From contig JALFLB010000060.1 of assembly GCA_022775045.1 (NCBI GenBank), positions 81,455 to 145,454 on the forward strand: a stretch of DNA of 64,000 bases. The letters are read 5' to 3'. Positions 46,270-55,893 of the stretch are shown one piece after another (position 1 is the stretch's first letter; each line of letters starts with the position of its first letter). The position numbers and the translations under genes were made by a program. Under the pieces are notes generated by a model that saw nothing but the letters and a program-made list of their open reading frames with translations, searched no databases and was not told the origin of the DNA. Source of the DNA: Agathobacter sp. Lineage in GTDB: Bacteria; Bacillota; Clostridia; Lachnospirales; Lachnospiraceae.

Positions 46270-47127
46270 TTAATTCGTACATATAATTCTGGTCTTCGAA
46301 GGATCGATCCGATCCTTCTGTAAAATCAGAGTTCCGATGTGCTCCGCACGAATCGTTCCCCCTGATGGATTCATGACACTGCCTATCTCGCTGGTAATAT
46401 CTGCCTCAACAGTAGAATACTCAAATGCAAGCGTCGTATTGATGAGTTTGCAGTTCTTCATGATCAGATTATCAATATAACACATTCCCTGCCGGCTCTC
46501 AATCGTACAGTTCACAAATGTCAGATTCTTTGCATTCCACCCCAGATACTCCCCGGAAATAAAGGAATCATACACTGTCACATGATCCGTATTCCAAAAC
46601 GCATCCTTCGAAAGCAGACGTGCATTGTGAATCTCCATATTTGTCACCCCGTCAAAAGAATAGTTTCCCACAAGCTCAAAGTGATCCAACTTCAGATTCC
46701 TGCAGTTCATTGCAAAATAATCTCCTTTTGCATGCACGTGGTCTATTTCCACATTATTACAGTTCCAAAGTGTCTCCTCCGCATTCGGAAAGCTCACATT
46801 GGCAAGCTTCACCCCATCACACCGGCGGAAATTCTTCGGTGCTTCGACGGTGGAATTCTCCACTTCAATATCCTTCGTATACCAAACTCCTGCACGCGCC
46901 ATATCAAACCACGTGCACCCACTTGCCCGAATATGTTCACAGTACCAAAGCGGATACTTCCAGCGGAACAGACAATTGTCAAGCCAGATATTCCGACTCT
47001 CCTTGAGCGGAGACTCCCCATCCGCAAAGACACTGTCATATACCGCAAGGTTCTGTTCCTTAAACAATGCCCTCTCCCCCGTCAGATACTTCTGGCGCAT
47101 CACCTTCGTCTCCATGTTCTGTTCCAT
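46270..47127 (-). CDS. DUF3737 beta-helix protein
   Basis: A 285-residue soluble protein made of repeated short strands (IWLDNCLFRWKYPLWYCEHI, VEIDHVHAKGDYFAMNCRNL, VTVYDSFISGEYLGWNAKNL), the pattern of a right-handed parallel beta-helix. The sequence matches DUF3737, found in gut Firmicutes and Bacteroidetes and of unknown function. No signal peptide or catalytic motif is visible. AGAGG lies 8 nt before the ATG. It neighbours the SH3b protein and the polysaccharide deacetylase, so an envelope or carbohydrate context is possible. Confidence 0.82.
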   Translation of the reverse strand: MEQNMETKVMRQKYLTGERALFKEQNLAVYDSVFADGESPLKESRNIWLDNCLFRWKYPLWYCEHIRASGCTWFDMARAGVWYTKDIEVENSTVEAPKNFRRCDGVKLANVSFPNAEETLWNCNNVEIDHVHAKGDYFAMNCRNLKLDHFELVGNYSFDGVTNMEIHNARLLSKDAFWNTDHVTVYDSFISGEYLGWNAKNLTFVNCTIESRQGMCYIDNLIMKNCKLINTTLAFEYSTVEADITSEIGSVMNPSGGTIRAEHIGTLILQKDRIDPSKTRIICTN

Positions 47128-47209
47128 GTTTTCTACCTCTTTCGTCTTTTATCCTACCCTATTCTATCACGTTATCGCAGCAATAACAAATAACATTTTC
47201 TTCTAGCTG

Positions 47210-47911
47210 TCATTCCAGCAACAGTTCCTCCACCGTTACAAATTCGTATTCCTGCTCCTGCAGTATATCAATTGTCGTAAGCGCCGCCTGCACCGAGGAT
47301 TCCGATGCATCATGAAGCAGAATCACACTTCCATCCTCCACATCCGAGAGGATTCTCTGAACGACCGTGTCCGCATCTGTCGTTGCCCAATCCAGCGGAT
47401 CAACATCCCACAACACCTCAATCATCGGGACTTCCGTATCGAGTTCCTTTTTCCAGCACCCATATGGCGGACGGATATATCCTGCATATTCCCCTGTCAC
47501 ATCATAGATTGCCTCCTGCGTCCTATCAATCTGCTCCACTGCCGCTGCATCCCCAATCTGACCGAAATTCACATGCTCATACGAATGTACCCCAATCAGG
47601 TGGCCATTCTCATGAATCGCTTCCACAATTTCCGGATATTGTTCCACCTCCGATCCCAACAGAAAAAACGTGGCCTTAACGCCACGTTTCTTTAGTCCAT
47701 CCAATAATTTGACTGTATAATTGGGATTTGGTCCATCATCGAAGGTAATTGCGACTTGCTTTTTCCATGCAACATCCTGTGCTTTGCTCTGTGATTCCAC
47801 CTCAATCATTGTATCCGCCGATTCCAGTTGTTGCCTTATCATTCCAAATAAAATTCCCATTATATATGCCATAAGCAATATTGCAAGGCTGCCTGCATCC
47901 CACTTTTTCAT
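47210..47911 (-). CDS. Membrane-anchored polysaccharide deacetylase (NodB/CE4)
   Basis: A 233-residue CE4 enzyme with an N-terminal anchor (SLAILLMAYIMGILFGMI). The motifs are complete: TFDDGPNP with the catalytic base Asp, HSYEH with the metal histidines, RPPYG, and LLHD at the end. It would remove N-acetyl groups from peptidoglycan or another amino-sugar polymer on the outside, a reaction that can raise lysozyme resistance. The start is placed at ATG 47911; the ribosome site is weak. Family members acting in sporulation (PdaA/PdaB) are an alternative. Confidence 0.88.
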   Translation of the reverse strand: MKKWDAGSLAILLMAYIMGILFGMIRQQLESADTMIEVESQSKAQDVAWKKQVAITFDDGPNPNYTVKLLDGLKKRGVKATFFLLGSEVEQYPEIVEAIHENGHLIGVHSYEHVNFGQIGDAAAVEQIDRTQEAIYDVTGEYAGYIRPPYGCWKKELDTEVPMIEVLWDVDPLDWATTDADTVVQRILSDVEDGSVILLHDASESSVQAALTTIDILQEQEYEFVTVEELLLE

Positions 47912-47990
47912 CAATTATCCGACACATTTTCACGAATCTATATATTCTATGCAAAGTTTAGAATAATTACTACTCCTCTTTCACATTGTC

Positions 47991-48932
47991 TTATGCTACG
48001 GTCGATGCAATAATCTCCATTTCACCTTCAAACTTCGCCTGTCCATATCCTGCCGGAAGGATAAAGTGATCCCCCTTCTTTACCGGCTGACCATCAAGTT
48101 TTCCACTGCCTTCCACCACACTCATGATCAGAAACGGCTGACTCATCATGACATTTGCCTCTCCCTTTACATCCAGCTTGTACACCCGATAATACTGACA
48201 GCGGATCAACTCCATCAGTTCATTGGCTTTTGTCTCATCTACATGGATGACACTGTCTTCTACCGGCTTTGCCGGAACCGTGATTACATCAAGGCTCTGT
48301 TGCACATGCAACTGACGCGGTTTACCATTACTCAGGCGATCGTAATCATACACCCGATAAGTAATATCACTATTCTGCTGCGTCTCAAGAATCGTGAGCC
48401 CCCCCTTGATTGCATGAACGGTTCCCGGATCAATCTGAATGAAATCCCCTTTCTTCACCGGAATCTCCCGGATCAGTTCACCCCAGCGCTTATTCTCCAC
48501 CATATCTACAAGTTCTTCCTTTGTTCTGGCATTATGCCCGATAACCAGCGATGCATTTTCCGGACAATCTAAAATATACCAACACTCCATCTTGCCAAAG
48601 GAACCATCTTCATGCTCTGCCGCATACGTATCATCCGGATGCACCTGAATACTCAGATCGTCCTTCGCATCAATTATTTTGACAAGAAGTGGGAATCGGT
48701 CGCCTCCAATCCCACCAAACACTTCCCTATGTTCCTTCCAGAGTCCAGAAAGTGTCATGCCAAGAAATGTGCCCTTTGCAATGGTGCAATCCCCATTGTC
48801 ATGCGCCGCAATGCCCCAGCACTCTCCAATGTCATCCCCCTCAACCGGGTATCCATACTCCTCACGCAGCTTGGTTCCTCCCCAGATATTGTGTGTAAAT
48901 ACCGGGTTTAAAAATATAATTTCTTTATTCAT
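47991..48932 (-). CDS. manA: Mannose-6-phosphate isomerase, class I
   Basis: A 313-residue cupin-type zinc enzyme interconverting mannose-6-phosphate and fructose-6-phosphate. Zinc ligands appear in SIQVHPDD, GKMECWYIL and PGTVHAIKGG, with the catalytic arginine region NSDITYRVYDYDR. The start MNKEIIFLNPVF at 48932 has GGAG about 10 nt upstream; the track ORF adds 16 codons. It lies 165 nt beyond the last GH130 gene on the same strand and finishes the mannan pathway by feeding glycolysis. A hairpin between them may separate the transcripts. Confidence 0.93.
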   Translation of the reverse strand: MNKEIIFLNPVFTHNIWGGTKLREEYGYPVEGDDIGECWGIAAHDNGDCTIAKGTFLGMTLSGLWKEHREVFGGIGGDRFPLLVKIIDAKDDLSIQVHPDDTYAAEHEDGSFGKMECWYILDCPENASLVIGHNARTKEELVDMVENKRWGELIREIPVKKGDFIQIDPGTVHAIKGGLTILETQQNSDITYRVYDYDRLSNGKPRQLHVQQSLDVITVPAKPVEDSVIHVDETKANELMELIRCQYYRVYKLDVKGEANVMMSQPFLIMSVVEGSGKLDGQPVKKGDHFILPAGYGQAKFEGEMEIIASTVA

Positions 48933-49047
48933 AAATCCATTACTCCTCTCCGACATTCCTCTAAATTTATCGGGTTCCAATCACTGAAACTAAATAGAAG
49001 GGAATACACATTCACTTACTTAATGTTCTAATTTCAAAAGGGAGGAT

Positions 49048-49076
49048 TCCCGACAGCGGTTTCCCACCGCCGGGAA
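49048..49076 (-). terminator. Stem-loop at the end of the mannan transport operon
   Basis: TTCCCG...GCGG and CCGC...CGGGAA pair with a small internal bulge just after the GH130_2 stop. The T run on the minus strand is weak, so some readthrough into manA is likely. Confidence 0.45.
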
Positions 49077-49096
49077 ATTAAAGAAAAAGAACTAAA

Positions 49097-50119
49097 TTAT
49101 CTTCTGCCGATTTCGGTATCGGATACCGTAACGGCACTGTTTGACTTAATATAATCAACAATCTCATCAACCTTGGTAAAAGCCAGACCAACATAACTGT
49201 CAGCTGCACCATAGTAGATGGCAATCTTGCCTGTCTCACTGTCGTGGATGGTTGCACATGGGAAACATACATTAGGTACAAATCCCCGCTCCTCATACCA
49301 CTCTTCCGGTGTAAGAAGAAAATTCTCACAACGATACTTAACGATGGATGGATTGTCAATATCCAGAATTGCGCCACCGATAGAATAAACATATCCATTA
49401 CAGGTTCCGGTTACACCATGGTAAAAAAGGAGCCATCCCTCTGTTGTCTCAATCGGAGCAGCTCCGCCACCGATCTTAAGAGACTCCCACCACTCTGAAC
49501 CTTTGCCCATCACATGTCTGTGCTTTCCCCAGTAAACCATATCCGGGCTCTCGCTGATAAAGATATCACCAAAAGGCGTATGTCCACTGTCAGATGGACG
49601 AGACAGCATCATAAAGTTGCCATTGATTTTTCTCGGAAACAGCACCGCATTTCGGTTAAACGGAAGAAATGGATTCTCAATTCTGGTAAATGTCTTGAAA
49701 TCCGTTGTCTTCGCCATACCGATGGCTGCACCATAGAAATCCTGACACCAGATAATATAATAGGTATCCTCCACCTTAACCAGTCTTGGATCATACGCAT
49801 AAACCGGCATAAACGGTTTCCCTTCCTCATCTACAAACTGAATTTTATTCTCGTCGAAATTCCAATGGATTGCATCCTTGCTTCTTCCAAGATAAATAAA
49901 CGGAATACCATTTACCTGCTCTCCACGGAACACGCCAATAAACTCTCCTTCGTAAGGAACTACTGCGCTGTTGAAAATACGCGCAACTCCCTTAACCGGG
50001 TTACGTCCGATAATCGGATTCTCCGTATACCTCCAAATAGGTGCGTCTTTGATGCCTTCCGGCTTATCCTGCCAAGGTACATTCGGTACCGGCGGTGTCA
50101 GCATTTTTACTGTACTCAT
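49097..50119 (-). CDS. GH130_2 beta-1,4-mannooligosaccharide phosphorylase
   Basis: A 340-residue five-bladed propeller enzyme. It releases mannose-1-phosphate from the non-reducing end of beta-1,4-manno-oligosaccharides using phosphate. GH130 features include NPIIGRNPVKGVARIFNSAVVPYEGEFIGVFRG, YDPRLVKVEDTYYI with the catalytic Asp, and GGGAAPIETTEGWLLFYHGV with phosphate-binding residues. The shorter length and N-terminus separate it from the mannosyl-glucose phosphorylase next door. AGGAGG is 8 nt before the ATG. In Ruminococcus and Roseburia this subfamily acts on longer oligosaccharides; the exact chain preference is inferred. Confidence 0.9.
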   Translation of the reverse strand: MSTVKMLTPPVPNVPWQDKPEGIKDAPIWRYTENPIIGRNPVKGVARIFNSAVVPYEGEFIGVFRGEQVNGIPFIYLGRSKDAIHWNFDENKIQFVDEEGKPFMPVYAYDPRLVKVEDTYYIIWCQDFYGAAIGMAKTTDFKTFTRIENPFLPFNRNAVLFPRKINGNFMMLSRPSDSGHTPFGDIFISESPDMVYWGKHRHVMGKGSEWWESLKIGGGAAPIETTEGWLLFYHGVTGTCNGYVYSIGGAILDIDNPSIVKYRCENFLLTPEEWYEERGFVPNVCFPCATIHDSETGKIAIYYGAADSYVGLAFTKVDEIVDYIKSNSAVTVSDTEIGRR

Positions 50120-50129
50120 AAATATCCTC

Positions 50130-51308
50130 CTATGATTTTCCCTCTTTTGCCAAATACTCTAAATTCTTCTTGATCAGATTACATCTCTGTGCAACACATT
50201 CTACACTTCGTCCCGGATCCTTGGGTGTGTTAAATACATAGTCAATCAGACGATCAATCGTTGTTGTTGCAACGTGCATCCTTGTATCGCTGGATGCGTA
50301 ATAAATAAATACCTCATTTTTCTCATTCACAATTGCGCCATTGGTAAATACTACATTTGACACATCTCCAACTCTTTCTTCCCCTCTCGGTCCAATCAAC
50401 AGTCCGGATGGTTCAGCAATTACCCTGGACGGATCATTTAAATCTGTTGCAAACGCATAGATAACATAACGCAATCCCGCAGCTGTATTTCTTACACCGT
50501 GGGCGATATGAATCCATCCACGATCAGTCTTAATCGGTGTTGCGCCTGCACCGTTCTTTGCCTCTGTAATCGTGTGGTACTTACGAAGACTTGTCATCTT
50601 CTCCTCATCAATCACTGCATGAGTAATATCTTCACACAGTCCAAAGCCGATTCCACCGCCACTTCCGGTCTCAATGAAATCGTCCATCGGCCGGGTATAA
50701 AATGCATACTTTCCATCCACAAATTCCGGATGCAGAACCACATTTCTCTGCTGTGGAGAACGAAGCGTCGTAAGATTATCCAGCCGCTCCCAGTTCTTCA
50801 AATCCTTTGTGCGGACAATTCCTGCAGCAGCAACGGCAGCTGACAGATCATTCACACTCGTATCTTTACTCTCTGAGCAGAATACTCCATAAATATATCC
50901 ATCCTCATGCTGCGTCAGACGCATGTCGTAAACATTGGTCTCCTCCGGACATACATCATCCAGTAAGATTGGATAATCCCAAAAACGGAATCCATCAATT
51001 CCATTGTCACTCTCTGCCACACCAAAGAAAGACTTACGGTCATTTCCCTCAATCCTTGCGACCAGATAGTACTTCCCATTCAGATAGATGGCTCCGGAAT
51101 TCATCACTGCGTTAATTCCAAGACGTTCCATAAAATAGGGATTGGTCTCTGGATCTAAATCATATCTCCAGGTAAGCGGAATCATATCTCTCGTGAGAAC
51201 AGGATTGACATAACGGTCAAATACCCCATTATAAAAATCGCTCTTTTCATTCTTGCGGGAGATCAGTTTCTCCTGCTTTTCCAATTCTACATAATATCTC
51301 TCATGCAT
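50130..51308 (-). CDS. GH130_1 4-O-beta-D-mannosyl-D-glucose phosphorylase
   Basis: A 392-residue phosphorylase of the GH130_1 type, splitting beta-1,4-mannosyl-glucose into mannose-1-phosphate and glucose. Subfamily signatures are strong: [62 protein letters not shown] with the catalytic Asp, [10 protein letters not shown] and [28 protein letters not shown] lies 10 nt before the ATG. It starts only three bases after the epimerase stop, matching the pathway in which mannobiose is first epimerised and then phosphorolysed. Confidence 0.94.
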   Translation of the reverse strand: MHERYYVELEKQEKLISRKNEKSDFYNGVFDRYVNPVLTRDMIPLTWRYDLDPETNPYFMERLGINAVMNSGAIYLNGKYYLVARIEGNDRKSFFGVAESDNGIDGFRFWDYPILLDDVCPEETNVYDMRLTQHEDGYIYGVFCSESKDTSVNDLSAAVAAAGIVRTKDLKNWERLDNLTTLRSPQQRNVVLHPEFVDGKYAFYTRPMDDFIETGSGGGIGFGLCEDITHAVIDEEKMTSLRKYHTITEAKNGAGATPIKTDRGWIHIAHGVRNTAAGLRYVIYAFATDLNDPSRVIAEPSGLLIGPRGEERVGDVSNVVFTNGAIVNEKNEVFIYYASSDTRMHVATTTIDRLIDYVFNTPKDPGRSVECVAQRCNLIKKNLEYLAKEGKS

Positions 51309-51311
51309 TGT

Positions 51312-52478
51312 TTATAATCTCCTAATCACTTCCATACACATTCTTCCGTTATGATATGGGCATTTCCAAGGCTCAACGATTGGCTTTCCTTCCACCGGAG
51401 TTCCATCCTGACGTACCAGCCAGAACCACTCTGAGCCCTCACGCGGATCAATCACATGTTCCTTGATAAACTGCCATACAGTCTCTGCCGCCTCTTTGTA
51501 CTCTGTCTTAGACGGATCCTTTTCATACCCGTTTAAAAAGCCAACGATGGTTTCCGCCTGTACCCACCATACGCGATTGGTATCTACCACACCCTTCTCA
51601 CATTCATTGGCAAGGGAATGTCCGTCAAAAGCAACTTCATAAATATTCTGAGTCAGCGCTTTTGTAATCGGTGTCATTTTCCGACTGTATGCTTCCTCAC
51701 CAAGGACCTCCACACCACGGTCAATCAGCCAGGCTGTCTCGATATCATGTCCGTAAGAATGTAAGTCAATCAAGCTGTTATAATTCTTATCAAAAAATAC
51801 TTCCTGACGTTTACGTGCCGGATCATACACTTTATCTGCAAACACATCCATGATCCACTCTAACCGCTCCTTCACCTCTGTATCCTTCGACACACGGTAA
51901 AGCTCCGTGTATGCTTCAAATACATGAAGCAGCGTATTCATGGTCTTCTCTGCCAGCACCCCGTTCTCAGATAACTTCTCATTGGATTCCGGCTTAAAAT
52001 CCCTGGTAAAAGCCTCTAAATATCCCTGATCGTCGGTACATTTCTCCTCAATCATATGGAATAGCTGCTTTGCCAGTTCAAGCGCCTCCTCCTTGCCGGA
52101 TGCTTCATAGTAGGAGGAGAGTGCATAAATGCAAAACGCCTGATTGTAGGTATGCTTTGTTGTATCCAATGGCGTACCATCATAATTCATCGACCAGTAA
52201 ATGCCGCCATTTTCGGAATCGATACAGTAATCTTTCAGAAACGCGTATCCGTGATCTGCCTCCTCCAAAAGGCTCTGATCTTTCAAAAGTGTGTAGGCAT
52301 TTGAGAAAAACCACAAAATTCTGCTGTTTAAAATGCAGCCCTTCTCAGCCTTCTTATCAAGTTTGAGGTCGTAACTGAGATATCCATAGTATCCGCCATA
52401 CTCATCGTCACGAAGACCTTTCCAAAACGGAATAATATCTGATACCAGATGGTCTCTTATTTCATCTTTCATACTCAT
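51312..52478 (-). CDS. Mannobiose/cellobiose 2-epimerase (AGE family)
   Basis: A 388-residue (alpha/alpha)6-barrel protein of the N-acylglucosamine 2-epimerase family. The start MSMKDEIRDHLVSDI at 52478 has AAAGGA 10 nt upstream; the track start is 33 codons earlier. Active-site segments include FWKGLRDDEYGGYYGYL, HTYNQAFCIYALSSYY, SYGHDIETAWLID with the catalytic His, and VWWVQAETIVGFLN. It would turn beta-1,4-mannobiose into mannosyl-glucose, substrate for GH130_1 encoded next. Cellobiose activity is also possible; the GH130 context favours mannobiose. Confidence 0.92.
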   Translation of the reverse strand: MSMKDEIRDHLVSDIIPFWKGLRDDEYGGYYGYLSYDLKLDKKAEKGCILNSRILWFFSNAYTLLKDQSLLEEADHGYAFLKDYCIDSENGGIYWSMNYDGTPLDTTKHTYNQAFCIYALSSYYEASGKEEALELAKQLFHMIEEKCTDDQGYLEAFTRDFKPESNEKLSENGVLAEKTMNTLLHVFEAYTELYRVSKDTEVKERLEWIMDVFADKVYDPARKRQEVFFDKNYNSLIDLHSYGHDIETAWLIDRGVEVLGEEAYSRKMTPITKALTQNIYEVAFDGHSLANECEKGVVDTNRVWWVQAETIVGFLNGYEKDPSKTEYKEAAETVWQFIKEHVIDPREGSEWFWLVRQDGTPVEGKPIVEPWKCPYHNGRMCMEVIRRL

Positions 52479-52512
52479 AGTCGCTGATTCCTTTGCTTTT
52501 ATCAATTTTATC

Positions 52513-53379
52513 TTATCCCTTAACTGCTCCTGCTGTAATTCCACTGTAAATCTGCTTCTGGCAGAGAATAAATACAATCAGTGCCGGAAGAAGTGTAATA
52601 ATAACACCTGCACAAATCAGGTTGTACTGGCTTCCCATTGGTCCCACAAAGGTGTAAAGAGACTGTGCCATCGTACGAATATCCTTGGTGATCAGGTAAA
52701 GGCTGGCTGCATAATACTCGTTGTAAATACCAACACCCTTTAAAATACATGCCGTTACAATTGCCGGCTTTAAAAGCGGAAGAATGATTTTCCAATAAAT
52801 AGTCCAGTAGGAAGCACCATCCACGATTGCTGATTCATCCAGAGACTGCGATATATTTTCCATAAACTGAATAAAAATATAAATCGAGATAACGTCCGTT
52901 CCACAACTCATGATGATGTATCCATACAGATGATCAACCAGATTGAGTGCGCTCATGATATTGAACACTGTTACCTGCATTGCGACTGCCGGAAGCAGCG
53001 AAGCCACCATAAACAGGTTACGGATCAGTCCATTGCCCGGGAACTTAAAACGATCAAGTACATAGGCAAGCTGTGTTCCGATAATGACGGAAACAAGAAG
53101 TACACATACCATGACAATAACAGAATTCAAAAATGCGCGTCCCATGTTTGCCGTTGTAAACGCCTTGATAAAGTTATCAAAGTTCAGAAAGTTCTCCGGA
53201 AGCGTCATTACGCTGGTTGCCTGATATTCTTCCTTTGTCTTAAACGCAGTAATTACACAGGTAATAATCGGCACTACCGCTACCATGGAAAAGAAAATCA
53301 GGATAACATATTTTAAAACTCCCCAAATGATTGAGCCAACAGAAAACTGTCTACCGGATTTGGTTGTCATTACTGCCAT
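52513..53379 (-). CDS. Manno-oligosaccharide ABC transporter permease 2
   Basis: A 288-residue CUT1 permease of the MalG type with six helices. The start MAVMTTKSGRQFSVG at 53379 follows AAAGGGGGG and lies one base after the permease 1 stop; the track ORF extends 36 codons back into that gene. The EAA loop is DESAIVDGASYWTIYWKIILPLLKPAI, and the tail SGITAGAVKG is typical. With permease 1 and the binding protein it forms the mannan-locus importer; the ATPase is not encoded here. Confidence 0.9.
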   Translation of the reverse strand: MAVMTTKSGRQFSVGSIIWGVLKYVILIFFSMVAVVPIITCVITAFKTKEEYQATSVMTLPENFLNFDNFIKAFTTANMGRAFLNSVIVMVCVLLVSVIIGTQLAYVLDRFKFPGNGLIRNLFMVASLLPAVAMQVTVFNIMSALNLVDHLYGYIIMSCGTDVISIYIFIQFMENISQSLDESAIVDGASYWTIYWKIILPLLKPAIVTACILKGVGIYNEYYAASLYLITKDIRTMAQSLYTFVGPMGSQYNLICAGVIITLLPALIVFILCQKQIYSGITAGAVKG

Positions 53380-53380
53380 C

Positions 53381-54400
53381 TTAGTTCCCCCCTTTCGCCA
53401 TAGCCTTCTTGGTCTGCTTTTCCGCTTTGAGGCGTGCCTTTTTCGCCTTGTAGGACTCCTCGTCCGAGTCCGCCTCACGAAATACATACTTGAAAAACAG
53501 CTGTTGTAAAAGTGCGCAAACCAGAATGATCACAAGAAGGACAACTGCCATTGCGGAAGCAAGGCCTACCTTCTGGGATACATGAGCGATGCGGTTCATG
53601 ATTACGAAGTATGTTCCTGTTCCATTTCCACCGTTTGTGATAACGTAAGGAGGCTCAAAAGCACTGAGGGAACCTGTAATAGAAAGAATAATGTTAAGTG
53701 TTACAATTGTTTTGATGCTCGGCAAAATAATATGCCGGAACTGTTGTAATTTATTTGCACCATCCAGGTTGGCAGCTTCATACAACTCTGCATCCACAGA
53801 CATGATCGCTCCGATGAAGAGTACCATCATCTGTCCCATATAACGCCAGACAGAAGTCGCCACCAGAGACCAGTTGTTTACACTGGTATCCTTTAACCAG
53901 TATGGAAGATTATCCAACTCAAATCCACACCACTGAAGAATCGTATCTAATACAAATCCTCTTGTGTAGAAAAATTTAAAAATAAAACCGATAGCAATAC
54001 CGCTGATCAGGTATGGGAAGAACAAAAATCCCTTGAAGATGTTGCCGCCCTTCACTTTAAAACTCAATATAGTTGCAAGGAACAATGCAAGCACCAGCTG
54101 AATCAGCGCACCAGCAACATAGTATAAACTCAGTTTCAACGCCCCAAAGCAGTCATCTCGCTTAAATACATCAATATAGTTCTGCCATCCGACAAACTGT
54201 CTTCTCTCCACCGGCGTTGTATATTTCATTTTGTAAAAACTAAACTGTACCATCTTTCCAAATGGCAAGTATGTAAACGTAAAGAGCAGCAATAACGGAA
54301 TGATAATAAATGCAGCGCAGATCAATACCTGCTGCCCTTTTCTGCTCTTTGCCCATCTAACCAGGCTAAATGGTTTCTTTTCTTTAACAGCAGCTGCCAT
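53381..54400 (-). CDS. Manno-oligosaccharide ABC transporter permease 1
   Basis: A 339-residue CUT1 permease of the MalF type. The start MAAAVKEKKPFSLVR at 54400 has GGAGGAAGG upstream; the track ORF adds 18 codons derived from the intergenic stem-loop. The EAA loop is ELYEAANLDGANKLQQFRHIILPSIKTIV. The C-terminal 40 residues form a highly charged Lys/Ala/Glu tail (YKAKKARLKAEKQTKKAMAKGG), unusual for the family. It lies 86 nt from the binding protein gene, separated by a perfect hairpin. Confidence 0.9.
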   Translation of the reverse strand: MAAAVKEKKPFSLVRWAKSRKGQQVLICAAFIIIPLLLLFTFTYLPFGKMVQFSFYKMKYTTPVERRQFVGWQNYIDVFKRDDCFGALKLSLYYVAGALIQLVLALFLATILSFKVKGGNIFKGFLFFPYLISGIAIGFIFKFFYTRGFVLDTILQWCGFELDNLPYWLKDTSVNNWSLVATSVWRYMGQMMVLFIGAIMSVDAELYEAANLDGANKLQQFRHIILPSIKTIVTLNIILSITGSLSAFEPPYVITNGGNGTGTYFVIMNRIAHVSQKVGLASAMAVVLLVIILVCALLQQLFFKYVFREADSDEESYKAKKARLKAEKQTKKAMAKGGN

Positions 54401-54427
54401 AATGCCTTCCTCCACTTTTTCTGATGT

Positions 54428-54455
54428 ATTGAGCCAGGAGTATTCCTGGCTCAAT
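54428..54455 (-). promoter_or_regulatory. Intercistronic stem-loop between binding protein and permease genes
   Basis: ATTGAGCCAGGA-GTAT-TCCTGGCTCAAT is a perfect 12-bp stem with a 4-nt loop and no T run. It may block 3' decay so that the binding protein message outlasts the permease part, or act as a partial terminator. Confidence 0.6.
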
Positions 54456-54486
54456 CATAATTGGCATGTACACCTGTTCGCTGAAA

Positions 54487-55893
54487 TTATTCTGTAACCT
54501 CTACACCCTCAGCTTCCTGTGCATCGCTCCATGCCTGGTTCCACTCAGCCACAATGTCATCATAGCTCTTAGTTCCAGTTGCTGCAGCCTCAACAACTGC
54601 CTGAAGTCTCACGCCGTCACCATCCTGGTTAATGTTAACCTCAGATGTGCTGTTCAGGGTATTCAGAAGATCTTCCTCGCCCTCAACTGCCGGCTCATCC
54701 TGAAGCATCTCAACATTGTCAAAGGAAAGCTGTGTCTCTGCACCCTTTACAACCGGAAGTGAATATTCATTGTAAGCATATCCGGATCTCTCAACAAGCC
54801 ATTTAACAAAAATCAGTGCAGCCTGTTTCTTGTCGCCCTCAAGGTTTACATTAATACCATATCCTGCATCCGGAGATGCTGCTGCATACTGCTTTCCATT
54901 AACAGAAATTGGGAATGGCATATATCCTACATCATCTGCATTCTCCCCAGCCTGCTTCATCTGTGGAAGAGCCCATGATCCAAGCACCATACATCCGATC
55001 TCACCATTGTTCATCTTTGGCTTAGAACCTTCCCAATCCGTTGTTGTATAGTCGTCCTCTGTCAATCCCTGTGCAACTGCATCGTAAAGGATCTTGTATA
55101 CTGCATATGCATGTGTATCATCACCATAATTCTGGAACGGATCCTTTGTGTGAGCCAGCTTCTGGTTCATATACTTTGCATCACCGGTTGCCGGAATACC
55201 GATATATGCATCCCACTGTCCACTTAATGCCCATCCAGCAGCGTAGTTTGTGTAAAGCGGAATCGCATCTGTATTATCCTTAATCAACTGCAGATCCTTA
55301 AGGAATTCATCCGGAGTCTTTGGAAGTTCTGTGATACCAGCTTCCTCAAATACCTTCTTGTTGTAAACAATACCTCCGGCATTTACCATTGTCGGAATTC
55401 CATATACCTGTTTCTCATACATCAGATTGTCTGCAAAGTTAATAGTCTGTGACATTGTGTCATAATCACCATAGGAAGCAAAGTAATAAGGTAAATCTGC
55501 CTTATCCATTGTCGGGATTCTTACAACCTCATCAAACTCACCGGACTGTAACTGTGTCTGAACTGTCTGCTCATAATCGGTAATCGTTGTAATATTTACC
55601 TTGATATTTGGATACAGTTCATTGAAATCTGCAATGTAAGACTCCCAGTTCTTTCCAGGGTAATCCGCGGTATCCATATCTGTACGATTGTTTGTAAAGG
55701 TAATCTCTGCTGTCAGATCCTTACAATCCTTATCAAGGTCAAGATCGGCATATGAGATAATACCATCTTCCTCCGCTGCTCCTCCCTGTGTGTTGTTGCC
55801 TGCGTTGCCATTGTCTGCTTTGCCTCCGCATGCTGCTGTGGACACAACCATTGCTCCTGCCATTGCAAAAGCTGCTAATCTTTTCAATTTCAT
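54487..55893 (-). CDS. Manno-oligosaccharide-binding lipoprotein
   Basis: A 468-residue CUT1 solute-binding lipoprotein. The signal MKLKRLAAFAMAGAMVVSTAAC ends in lipobox STAAC, followed by a Gly/Asn-rich linker. The mature domain shows ADYPGKNWESYIADFNELYPNIKVNI, the hinge KVFEEAGITELPKTPDEFL, and LGSWALPQMKQAG, typical of group 1 sugar-binding proteins. AAGGAGGAG lies upstream of the ATG. It opens the operon of two permeases, epimerase and two GH130 enzymes, so beta-manno-oligosaccharides are the probable ligands, as for the equivalent protein in Roseburia intestinalis. Confidence 0.9.
   Translation of the reverse strand: MKLKRLAAFAMAGAMVVSTAACGGKADNGNAGNNTQGGAAEEDGIISYADLDLDKDCKDLTAEITFTNNRTDMDTADYPGKNWESYIADFNELYPNIKVNITTITDYEQTVQTQLQSGEFDEVVRIPTMDKADLPYYFASYGDYDTMSQTINFADNLMYEKQVYGIPTMVNAGGIVYNKKVFEEAGITELPKTPDEFLKDLQLIKDNTDAIPLYTNYAAGWALSGQWDAYIGIPATGDAKYMNQKLAHTKDPFQNYGDDTHAYAVYKILYDAVAQGLTEDDYTTTDWEGSKPKMNNGEIGCMVLGSWALPQMKQAGENADDVGYMPFPISVNGKQYAAASPDAGYGINVNLEGDKKQAALIFVKWLVERSGYAYNEYSLPVVKGAETQLSFDNVEMLQDEPAVEGEEDLLNTLNSTSEVNINQDGDGVRLQAVVEAAATGTKSYDDIVAEWNQAWSDAQEAEGVEVTE

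Noticed and set aside
49514-50173. Plus-strand ORF of 219 residues
   Set aside because: Antisense to the GH130_2 gene; no ribosome site and unlike any family.
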